Below are positions 13,830-22,044 of a DNA stretch of 26,080 nucleotides, in pieces. The stretch spans positions 1-26,080 of the IMG/VR virus record IMGVR_UViG_3300026209_000009. The stretch is one strand, 5' to 3'. Position 1 is the stretch's first letter. Each line of letters begins with the position of its first letter. Position numbers and translations under genes: made by a program. The notes under the pieces were generated by a model. It saw only the letters and a list, made by a program, of their open reading frames with translations, made no database searches and was not told where the DNA came from. Origin of the DNA: a virus.

Positions 13830-16034
13830 ATGCCCAAGAATTTTGTTCAATACAATCGGTATGAACGGGGCATAAATACTAGAGTTGATGATACGGATAT
13901 AGACGTTGCTGCTCTCGCAGAGTGTGACGGGTGGGATATTAACACCCCGGGCGAGATATTTACACTAGCAAATAGAGCAGATATAACGGATTTAGAGTTC
14001 AATGTAACAGACCCCGATGATTCTACAACTATTGCTCCAGTAATAAGTGGAAATAGTCAAATTGTAGTACGCTCTGATTATAGTTACGATTCCCCAGCGG
14101 AAGCACAATCTACTGGTAATACTATGTTATTCTTTGCTAATGACGATGGAGATGTAGGTTTGATAACTGATATTGAAGGCACTCCTACTTATAGTGGCAT
14201 TGTTATGGAATCTGCTTCTACTGCTGCTGTTAAACCATCGTTCTTTTGGTTTGAAGGTGCTTTAAGAATGTCTAATCCAGAGCATGATGCAACAATGAAA
14301 CCACAATGGTTTGGAATAATAGATAGAACAAGATTCAGTTCTGGCGATGATAGGAATGTTAAAGATAAAGTATGGACTCAGGAAGCATCTGCTTTAATTG
14401 CTCCTAATTCGGGTGATATAGACCAAACTAATAATGGCAATGGAGTTGTTTATGTAAATGTAACTGGTAATAAATACCCTAATACCGATGGTCATCCCCC
14501 TAATATTATATTGTCTCAATCAGTAGACTCAGAGGACGGACAATGGTCATCTACTAGCTATGAATTTGGAATGAGTTATGTATACGAGGGCAATCAAGAA
14601 AGTACTATAACGTCTATGCTTATTGAAAATGAAAGTGGGTCTCTTGTAAGTGATTATGAACTTAATTTAAGACAATATTTTACTGGCGTTAAGATTTTTG
14701 TTTCAACTGCTGATGGTGCTGATTTTCCTTTAAGACAAACTGGTTGTAGGGTTTATATAAAGAAATCTAATGGAGGCTCAAGGTGGAGATTGTTTTTAGA
14801 TGCTGATTTTAGGAGAGGTATAAGAACTAATACATTTGATAGATTTGATAATGTTTGGACTAGGGCTGGTGATGGTGCATATACCGTAACATCTGCAATA
14901 GAGATGAAAAGTCCATCAATTGAAACATATGAGGGGTTTACTGGTGTTGTTAATGATGAAGTAGCTGTATCATTTCAAGACAATGGACATGGATGGGGAG
15001 ACGCAGAAGCAGTTGGTAGAAGGGTTTTTTATTCTGGGTGTAATTACTATATAGGAGATGGAGGCACTTCGGTTGCACAACTACATGATAGAATATTCTA
15101 TAGTATGGGAGGTAAACCAGATGTAGTTCCACCTACTAATTGGATAGACTTGGGTATCAATGATGGAGATGAATTTATTGCACTAAAGAGTTTTGCAGGT
15201 CGCTTGTTGGCGTTTAAAAGAAATAAGATATATGTTATTAATGTTTCTCATCCTAGTCCAATGGGATGGGCAGTAGAACAGGAAATTGATAACAATGGAG
15301 TACTCACACAATCTGCTGTTATAGGTACAAGATATGGTATCATTTGGGCTAATTCATATGGGTGTTTTCTTTTTTCAGGAAAGCAACCTCAGGAAATATC
15401 TGGTACTATAGGTACGGCTGAATGGAAATCGTTTTTAACTGGTGATATATATATATTAGGTTTTGATACTAAGGTGAATAAATTAGTTGTTTCTACTGCT
15501 AAGTCAGATGGTAATGACACTAGTTTATCTAATACGTGGACTTACAATTTTGAACTTCAAGGATGGCAAAGACACGTAATTGACCTTAGAAATAAAACAA
15601 ATGGTTTTTATAATAAACAAGATGGTAGTTTATGTTATTTTGTACATGATGTTGCTGCTGGAAAATATCGTTCATTTAAAGTGTCTAATAACTTAGGAGG
15701 AGTTGCGTCCTATATACCTCGTAAATTCACATTAAGAGATGATACTTTAAAGATACCGGGTGTTAAGAAAAGATTTTACAGAGTATTAGTTACAATGAAG
15801 AATGAAGCATCGGCTGTTATAGCATTGTATATGAATGATACTTTAGCAGAATCAAAGAGTATAAGTTCAGCTAATGATGATTTTGTAACTAAGATATTTA
15901 CTCCATCAAGTGTTATTGAAACAGATAGTATGCAATTAGAATTTCGTAGTTCAGGCGCAGGTGGTGTTTCTATAAGTAATGTTTTATTAGAATATAGACC
16001 TAAGCGATTAAGACAAGGTGAAGAGGGTGTTTAA
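13830..16034 (+). CDS. Tail nozzle / stabilisation protein (P22 gp10 / T7 gp12-like)
   Basis: 734 residues. Predicted hub or nozzle of the short tail, a beta-propeller-containing ring below the adaptor. The most telling part, residues about 390-520, contains 'HDRIFYSMGGKPDVVPPTNW', 'GDEFIALKSFAGRLLAFKRN' and 'GVLTQSAVIGTRYGIIWANS', matching the recurring pattern of nozzle proteins (interface value, 'LKSF-GRLLAF', then 'G--S--S'). The N-terminus 'YNRYERGINTRVDD' and the C-terminal beta domain ('NVLLEYRPKRLRQGEEG') also fit. It starts immediately after the preceding stop and shares a base with the next gene. Sequence similarity to P22 gp10 itself cannot be measured here. Confidence 0.8.
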   Translation: MPKNFVQYNRYERGINTRVDDTDIDVAALAECDGWDINTPGEIFTLANRADITDLEFNVTDPDDSTTIAPVISGNSQIVVRSDYSYDSPAEAQSTGNTMLFFANDDGDVGLITDIEGTPTYSGIVMESASTAAVKPSFFWFEGALRMSNPEHDATMKPQWFGIIDRTRFSSGDDRNVKDKVWTQEASALIAPNSGDIDQTNNGNGVVYVNVTGNKYPNTDGHPPNIILSQSVDSEDGQWSSTSYEFGMSYVYEGNQESTITSMLIENESGSLVSDYELNLRQYFTGVKIFVSTADGADFPLRQTGCRVYIKKSNGGSRWRLFLDADFRRGIRTNTFDRFDNVWTRAGDGAYTVTSAIEMKSPSIETYEGFTGVVNDEVAVSFQDNGHGWGDAEAVGRRVFYSGCNYYIGDGGTSVAQLHDRIFYSMGGKPDVVPPTNWIDLGINDGDEFIALKSFAGRLLAFKRNKIYVINVSHPSPMGWAVEQEIDNNGVLTQSAVIGTRYGIIWANSYGCFLFSGKQPQEISGTIGTAEWKSFLTGDIYILGFDTKVNKLVVSTAKSDGNDTSLSNTWTYNFELQGWQRHVIDLRNKTNGFYNKQDGSLCYFVHDVAAGKYRSFKVSNNLGGVASYIPRKFTLRDDTLKIPGVKKRFYRVLVTMKNEASAVIALYMNDTLAESKSISSANDDFVTKIFTPSSVIETDSMQLEFRSSGAGGVSISNVLLEYRPKRLRQGEEGV

Positions 16035-19000
16035 TGCCTAGACATTATAAAGATGATGTAACCTTTGACCCAGTTACTGTGGATAATAGTCGCCTACCTC
16101 TTCCTATAGATAAGGTTCCACGACATTTATATGAAGGAGAAGTCCAAAGAGTTTTTGATGGTGAAAGGATTACTACTAGAGAAAGAATTGATGGGAGAGT
16201 TCATGAAACATCTACAGATAGCGATACTGCCGTAGATAAGATAACCAATATAACTATCAATGAAGATTCTTTAGGAAGTTCAAATGTAACATTTGAATTT
16301 GGTGAGAATAACATTATTTGTAGAGATGATAATGGAAACATAAGAGCAAAGTTCGGTCAAATATCCACAGGTAATAATTTTGGGTTTGCTAATTATAATT
16401 CTTCTGGTGCTACTCTTATGAATATATCTGGAAACACAGCCTCATTAGCAGGATGGATTGTGAATACGAGTTTTATTTCTAAAACAAATACTACAACAGG
16501 TCATACTCTAGGTCTATATGCAGATGATGAGCCTAGACTTCAACTAAAAGTGAATTCATCTACTCTGTTAAAAGCAGGTATGCTTAGTTCTACTAAAGCA
16601 GGTTTTGAGTTATTTAAAACAAACGGAACTTCTATATTTAAAGTCAATGAAGATGGAGCAGATATAGCTGGATGGAAATTTACTAATACAAAACTTGCAT
16701 CAGACGTAGATAGCCAAGCTAGAATAGAATTGAATTCTACTGATATGAGAATAGCGGTAATGAAGGATGACGATAGCACTCTTACTGCTATGGGTTATTT
16801 AGGAGGTCTTGTAAAGAATAATTCAATAGGGAATGAGATAACGAATGTGAGTGGCTTGTCGGATGTGTGTACGATTACAATAGGTGCAATAACTAGCGAT
16901 GAACACGCAGATGCTTTTAATCCAGGCACCCTTGTTGGTTTACAATATTATATAGCAAGCACTAATACTGGTTCTATCTCAGGGGGACTTCGTGGATTAG
17001 TGTCTGCTAATACTTATAATACCATTACTATTGCTGGTACTGGAGCATATAATGCTATAGGTCAGTCGTTTAGTATGGGCGATAAATGGTATGTTCTAAA
17101 ATTTGCTACCGATGACTATGGATTTTGGGCAAAAAAAGGCGACCAAATGAGAATTGATGGAGATGTTGAATATGATTCAGGTGATTGGCTTATACATTCA
17201 GATGGTGCTTTAAAATTCAGTACGGGTGCTGGTTTAGAAGTTATGAGATTAGGCACTCATACTGGTAAGAGAGGCTTGTTTATAGGCTCAAATCTTAATT
17301 CAGACCCCCCTCTTGCAGAATATACTGGGAGTAAAATACTTATAGGTGATGAAAGTGATGAATTTCTTAGATATACAACTGCTGGTGGACTTGAAATTTC
17401 TGGAAATATTACTGTTACAGACCCGGGTGATACATCTACAACAGCCCATGATGACTTTAAAGCAAGTGAATTAGATACTGGTGTGTGGGATATTATTGGA
17501 AATACGACACAAGTGTCTACTCCGACAGGTATTGGATTTCATGATACTAGCAATGATAGTAATTGGGACTCTGGTATCAGATGGGCAAATTCATTTCAAA
17601 GAGAACACGCTCCTTCTTTTTATTGGGATTTTGAAATTAAAACTGTTGATACTAATAATAATTCTGAAATGATTGGATGGTTTGCTAATAAAACATCGAT
17701 GGCTCATACGAATCTTATATATGGCATCTATTTATATGGCTTAGATATAATGTGGAGATATGGTACAAATGCGGGTGATTATGGCTCAACTAATGCTGAA
17801 TATATGCCATCTAATAGTTCTAGCACAGACCCATTAGTTGTTGGTGCTAAATATAGATTAGTAATACAAGTTATAACTGGAGGAGGAGCCTTTGGTTATA
17901 TATATCAAAATGGTGACTACACTACTCCATGGGATACATATATTTGGCAAACTGGTACTCAAACCGAGTTATATCTTGGCAGTATTTATTATAATGGTAC
18001 TTCTCCTAAGTGTGAACATCAAAATATGACAGGAGGCAATCTACAGCCAGCAGTATCTACACAAATTAGTGGTGGATTAATTAAAACTGGTAAAATAGAA
18101 TCTACTGATGGAAATACATTCTTTGATTTAAATAATAATATTATTCAAATGGAAGATAACTCTTCTGACACTAGATTAACTTTAGGTAATTACACAGGGA
18201 ATGACTATGCTTTAAGGATTGCACGACCCGGTATAGATTTAGATGCCAATACAGTCGCAGATGATATGATATTTAATTCTGATTGGGCTATCCCCAAAGT
18301 AAATGTATTATTTGGAGGGTCTAAAGAGAACACTGGTGGGTCTGGTTTATTAGATACTTATCATACTGATTGGGTAACTGGTTATTGCACTGCCAATAAT
18401 AATCCAGGAACATCAATGCAAGATAGTGCAAAGTCATGGACAGTTAATGAGTGGGTTGGAAGTACTGTTGTTAGGACAAATGCTGGTTATAACTCAAGCA
18501 CAGATACAATGGATACGAGTATGAGAGCCTATGGTCAAATTACATCAAATACTAGTAATGTTCTCACTCATGTTGCCTTAGAAGGTGGTTATCCCGGTTC
18601 GCAAAATAGTAGCAGTGATGGGAATGATTGGGACAATGGAGATACTTATACAATAGCACCTAAAATGTGGGGAAAATTTTCTAAATCAGATTCTTTTTAT
18701 GTCGGAACAAAAAAACTAAAAGCATCATATAGTAGTAGCAATTGGATTGAAAATTCTGAGGGGACTACAATGGCAGTATTCCCATATTTACACGACAAGG
18801 TTAATAAATTTATACGACTAAGTGCGTTTCTTTCGGCAGAAACGTCATTACGTTTAGGTATATATAGATACACTTGGAACACACATGATACTGCTAAAAA
18901 ATTACAATTAGAACTTGCAGGCGTGAGAGATAAGGGAAGATTTATGTATACTACAACTTTTATTAATGATTTAATAAAGGGTGATGCCGTATGGACTGAT

Positions 19001-19396
19001 AATGTAAATGGAACCACATTTGGACAACCAGCTTGGCACGTTTGTACTGACAGTAGTGTGGAGGCAAATGATATGGGAGTGGCTTGGCTACAGACTGATT
19101 TAAATCAAGGGAATCAAGCTAGTAATTTTGTTGAGATATATGAGAGGTTCCCTTTTATGAAAATAACGAACACAAGCAATGTTGATGGTGCATACAAAGT
19201 TGCAACAATGGATTTGACGTCTCATTTACAAAGTACTTATAAATTGAGACACGGTGATTTATATATTATTAGGCTCACGGGAGGCAGGACTAGCGATACT
19301 GAATCATCTACAGATGATAGTCATTTGGTCATACAGCCTTATGTGACTATACATGGGTATGATTTTGATGCAATTGACAATAACGATAGTACATAG
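16034..19396 (+). CDS. Large tail fibre/appendage protein with lectin-like domain
   Basis: 1120 residues. The N-terminal 80 residues are charged ('LPIDKVPRHLYEGEVQRVFD', 'RITTRERIDGRVHETSTDSD') and may attach to the nozzle encoded just upstream (TAATG junction). Residues about 90-460 carry short fibre-shaft repeats, such as 'IICRDDNGNIRAKFG', 'SLAGWIVNTSFIS' and 'DIAGWKFTNTKLAS'. Residues about 470-660 fit a ConA/LamG-like jelly-roll: 'DDFKASELDTGVWDIIGN', 'FYWDFEIKTV' and 'YRLVIQVITGGGAFGYIY'. The C-terminal 400 residues are beta-rich and unrecognised. The likely role is host receptor binding. No S74 chaperone is seen at its end. Confidence 0.75.
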   Translation: MPRHYKDDVTFDPVTVDNSRLPLPIDKVPRHLYEGEVQRVFDGERITTRERIDGRVHETSTDSDTAVDKITNITINEDSLGSSNVTFEFGENNIICRDDNGNIRAKFGQISTGNNFGFANYNSSGATLMNISGNTASLAGWIVNTSFISKTNTTTGHTLGLYADDEPRLQLKVNSSTLLKAGMLSSTKAGFELFKTNGTSIFKVNEDGADIAGWKFTNTKLASDVDSQARIELNSTDMRIAVMKDDDSTLTAMGYLGGLVKNNSIGNEITNVSGLSDVCTITIGAITSDEHADAFNPGTLVGLQYYIASTNTGSISGGLRGLVSANTYNTITIAGTGAYNAIGQSFSMGDKWYVLKFATDDYGFWAKKGDQMRIDGDVEYDSGDWLIHSDGALKFSTGAGLEVMRLGTHTGKRGLFIGSNLNSDPPLAEYTGSKILIGDESDEFLRYTTAGGLEISGNITVTDPGDTSTTAHDDFKASELDTGVWDIIGNTTQVSTPTGIGFHDTSNDSNWDSGIRWANSFQREHAPSFYWDFEIKTVDTNNNSEMIGWFANKTSMAHTNLIYGIYLYGLDIMWRYGTNAGDYGSTNAEYMPSNSSSTDPLVVGAKYRLVIQVITGGGAFGYIYQNGDYTTPWDTYIWQTGTQTELYLGSIYYNGTSPKCEHQNMTGGNLQPAVSTQISGGLIKTGKIESTDGNTFFDLNNNIIQMEDNSSDTRLTLGNYTGNDYALRIARPGIDLDANTVADDMIFNSDWAIPKVNVLFGGSKENTGGSGLLDTYHTDWVTGYCTANNNPGTSMQDSAKSWTVNEWVGSTVVRTNAGYNSSTDTMDTSMRAYGQITSNTSNVLTHVALEGGYPGSQNSSSDGNDWDNGDTYTIAPKMWGKFSKSDSFYVGTKKLKASYSSSNWIENSEGTTMAVFPYLHDKVNKFIRLSAFLSAETSLRLGIYRYTWNTHDTAKKLQLELAGVRDKGRFMYTTTFINDLIKGDAVWTDNVNGTTFGQPAWHVCTDSSVEANDMGVAWLQTDLNQGNQASNFVEIYERFPFMKITNTSNVDGAYKVATMDLTSHLQSTYKLRHGDLYIIRLTGGRTSDTESSTDDSHLVIQPYVTIHGYDFDAIDNNDST

Positions 19397-19441
19397 TGCA
19401 GAAATTTAATAAATTCAAGTTAAAAATTAATAGGATTACAA

Positions 19442-19606
19442 ATGGGTAAACAGGAAAAAAAAGAAAGCTCTAATGATGTACTCAAGAAAATAGAAGTTGC
19501 TATAGTGAATTTAAAAGAGCAACAGAGTCAAGCACAACTTACTTGGGATAAATGTCAAGGAGCAATAGAAGTTTTAAAATCATTTTTGGAAAAAGACAAT
19601 GGCTAA
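19442..19606 (+). CDS. Small coiled-coil protein
   Basis: 54 residues: 'MGKQEKKESSNDVLKKIEVA', then 'VNLKEQQSQAQLTWDKCQGA', then 'IEVLKSFLEKDNG'. Wholly helical and charged, with heptad-like Leu/Ile spacing. Short proteins ending in a 'GAIEVL' pattern are common next to phage internal-protein genes (remembered, not searched). A weak AGGA precedes the ATG. It overlaps the next gene by 8 bases, so the two are probably coupled. Function unknown. Confidence 0.6.
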   Translation: MGKQEKKESSNDVLKKIEVAIVNLKEQQSQAQLTWDKCQGAIEVLKSFLEKDNG

Positions 19607-20804
19607 TTTTAGACTTGCAAAAGACGCTCGAAAAGAACAAACTCTTATTGGAAAGAAAGTTGCCAGAGCAGCTAGTGGAATTGCTTCACAAAAAAGCGCA
19701 TCTATGTGGGGAGGCATTGGTGGTGGTTTAGCGGGCGCAGCTCTAATGGGAATAGCTGGTGTTTCTACTGTTTTAACTGGTGGAGCAGCGGCTCCATTAT
19801 GGGCAACAATGGCGGCAACTGGAGTGGGAGCGGCAGTTGGTAGTAAAGCAGGCGAAGAAGTATCTGAAAGGTTAACAACTGGTGAATGGAGTCTTAAAGG
19901 TCAGGCTGATTATGAAAAGGCAAGCTATATTGACCCTCATAAATCTAAGTTTTTTCAAGAAGAAGTAGGGCAGGCAAGAGGTGAAATTAGAAGTATGTCA
20001 GACCAAGTAGCTAAAAGCCACAAATGGACAGGGGTTAAAGCAGGTATGTTGTCTGGTGCTAGTGACATTCTTAAAGGCACGAAAATACTTGGAAAAGGTA
20101 GCGCATCAGTAGGTGAAGTTTTAAAAGCTGAGAAAGGGACATTTACATCAGCAGATGCTTTGGGAAAAGTAGCAGCAGAAAAAGCAGCTAAAGTAAAAGA
20201 AGGAAAAGAGTTTGCTAGTTTAGTAAAAGATAAAGCTTTATCTAGCAAAGAACTGGGTACAAAGAGATTAGCACATCTTGGTTTTGATAAAGCTTCTCTG
20301 GAGGCTGGCGATGATGCACTTAAGGCAGCTGCTAAAAGTTATACAGGCGCAGATAAGGCAGTTAAACAACGCTTCTTTGAAGAAGGTGCAAAGGCTGGGG
20401 GAGAAACGGATTGGAGTACATTCCTTACTGCTGAACAAACAGCTTTGGATGTAGCTAGTAAGGATGCAGGTGACTTTCTGGCTAAATCATATGCAAGCGA
20501 TATGAGTATGTATAATTCGTTGGGTTCACAACAGGGTGTTCAAAATCCAATAGTTGCTTATAAGAATATGGGTTTAAATGTTACACAAGATGCTTCAGGG
20601 AATCTTGACCCCGCTATATTTAAAGCAGAAAGTACTGTACAATTGAAACATGAGATGGGACAAGCTTATAAAAAGGGAATGTCTGTGGCTGAGGCTGAAG
20701 CAACTACAATGGCGCATTATGGCATGAAAAGAAATACATTATTAGAATCAATATTTTCTGAGAAAAAAACTGGGGAATGGAGTGAGAACTGGCTGTGGAA
20801 ATAA
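19599..20804 (+). CDS. Putative internal virion / ejection protein, Gly/Ala-rich
   Basis: 401 residues. Residues about 36-88 are a Gly/Ala-rich hydrophobic stretch ('GGIGGGLAGAALMGIAGVST' then 'ATMAATGVGAAVGSKAGEEV') that could form a membrane-inserting hairpin. The rest is Lys/Ala-rich helix ('KGTKILGKGSASVGEV', 'AAEKAAKVKEGKEFA') and ends with 'TGEWSENWLWK'. In P22 and T7 the genes after the tail hub encode proteins ejected into the host envelope, often with amphipathic or glycine-rich segments. This is inferred from position and composition, not a conserved motif. Translation is coupled to the small upstream gene. Confidence 0.6.
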   Translation: MANFRLAKDARKEQTLIGKKVARAASGIASQKSASMWGGIGGGLAGAALMGIAGVSTVLTGGAAAPLWATMAATGVGAAVGSKAGEEVSERLTTGEWSLKGQADYEKASYIDPHKSKFFQEEVGQARGEIRSMSDQVAKSHKWTGVKAGMLSGASDILKGTKILGKGSASVGEVLKAEKGTFTSADALGKVAAEKAAKVKEGKEFASLVKDKALSSKELGTKRLAHLGFDKASLEAGDDALKAAAKSYTGADKAVKQRFFEEGAKAGGETDWSTFLTAEQTALDVASKDAGDFLAKSYASDMSMYNSLGSQQGVQNPIVAYKNMGLNVTQDASGNLDPAIFKAESTVQLKHEMGQAYKKGMSVAEAEATTMAHYGMKRNTLLESIFSEKKTGEWSENWLWK

Positions 20805-20814
20805 TTAAAATTAT

Positions 20815-20820
20815 AAGGAG
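20815..20820 (+). promoter_or_regulatory. Ribosome binding site selecting ATG 20827
   Basis: AAGGAG at 20815-20820 lies 6 bases before ATG 20827 but only 3 before the in-frame GTG at 20824. The spacing favours ATG 20827. Confidence 0.6.
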
Positions 20821-20826
20821 TTTGTG

Positions 20827-22044
20827 ATGCCGTGGGAACCCGGTGACGATTATTCAGCAGGTCATGGTTCATCTGATTGGAATCCAGGTGCTAATGAATT
20901 AGCGTCTATGACACCAGATGATATTGCTAGTGGATATGGACTAGACCCAGAGGAATATGGTAGTTATTTCTCCACATTTGATGCTTGGAAGACTGATTTT
21001 GCTAAAACTGAGTATGCAGATACTGTTACTCAAATTGGAGCAGATAGTGCATTTAAGACTGATATTTATCAGAAAAATGTTGCAGGTATAGAGAGAGATA
21101 TAACTGAAGCAGGTGATGCGTTTAGTAGCACATTAGGTAAAAATATAAAAAGCATTTCCGACCAATATGCGGATTCAATGGCTACAATGATTGATGCTCA
21201 AGCAACTGGATTAGTAGGTGGTGCTACTGGTAGAAGTATGAGAACTATGGCAGCTCGAAGTGAAGAAGGCTATAGCGATGCTGCTGGGGATGCTAGTGCC
21301 GCTTTAACAAGTCAAACAGCAGACTTTACTCAACAAAAAGAATTGCTTGACCTTGAAGAAACTTTCCGTACAATGGAGGGAGGTCAAGACGATAGAGATA
21401 TAAAAAAAGCAGCAGAGGCTTTAGGCTATACTACTGAAGCAGAAAAACAGCAGTATAAGGATGAAATAGACTTAACATTAGAGGATATCGCAAATAAAGG
21501 TGGCTTTGATTTTGAAAACTATGATGCAAGTGATTGGCTATCTGAGATTACAAGTGCTGATAGCCATTGGCAACACGGTGATTTTGATAAGTATAAAAAC
21601 GATACAGGATTTCTAAAGTGGTTTTATGATAATATTGATTCTCACGATAGAGACTGGTATAGAGGAAGTGGCGAGGAGGTTAAGACCGCTTATGGACATT
21701 ACTCAGCTGGTGAAGATGCTGGGGAAGGTGATGATACTTATTGTTGCACAGCTAGTATGCGTACTGGATATATGACCCGTTGGAAAACTGCGAAACTTAA
21801 GAAGTGGCATCACAACCAATCTTCTATTTGGAGACTAGGATATGATGTTTGGGGCAAGGTTATTGCTGACCACCTTGTTGGTAAGTATGATTTTGCTGGA
21901 GAGTGTACTGAACAATTCTATCAATGGCATTGTAATGGCAAGAAATCGTTTAAGGGAGCAGTCGCTATTATATTTATAAAACCTATGTCCTATATTATAG
22001 GCACATATAAAAAGATTAAAGGATATTTAAGTGGCAAATTATAA
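20827..22044 (+). CDS. Putative internal virion protein with cysteine-bearing C-terminal domain
   Basis: 405 residues from ATG 20827. Residues 1-60 are acidic and aromatic ('MPWEPGDDYSAGHGSSDWNP'); residues about 60-290 are helical, with the small-residue segment 'DAQATGLVGGATGRSMRTMA'. All four cysteines lie in the last 100 residues: Cys306-Cys307, Cys360 and Cys369. The domain reads 'TYCCTASMRTGYMTRWKTAK', then 'IWRLGYDVWGKVIADHLVGK', and ends in 'KPMSYIIGTYKKIKGYLSG'. Its 'CC-A' start and 'GY-VW--IAD' middle recall bacterial CFI-box C-terminal domains and similar phage domains (a family parallel from memory). Membrane association or ejection with the neighbours is inferred; no catalytic role is assigned. 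Confidence 0.6.
   Translation: MPWEPGDDYSAGHGSSDWNPGANELASMTPDDIASGYGLDPEEYGSYFSTFDAWKTDFAKTEYADTVTQIGADSAFKTDIYQKNVAGIERDITEAGDAFSSTLGKNIKSISDQYADSMATMIDAQATGLVGGATGRSMRTMAARSEEGYSDAAGDASAALTSQTADFTQQKELLDLEETFRTMEGGQDDRDIKKAAEALGYTTEAEKQQYKDEIDLTLEDIANKGGFDFENYDASDWLSEITSADSHWQHGDFDKYKNDTGFLKWFYDNIDSHDRDWYRGSGEEVKTAYGHYSAGEDAGEGDDTYCCTASMRTGYMTRWKTAKLKKWHHNQSSIWRLGYDVWGKVIADHLVGKYDFAGECTEQFYQWHCNGKKSFKGAVAIIFIKPMSYIIGTYKKIKGYLSGKL

Noticed and set aside
19397-19441. AATTTAATAAATT near-palindrome after the large fibre gene as a terminator
   Set aside because: It is a purely AT stem with no GC content and no T run, so it is too weak to call.
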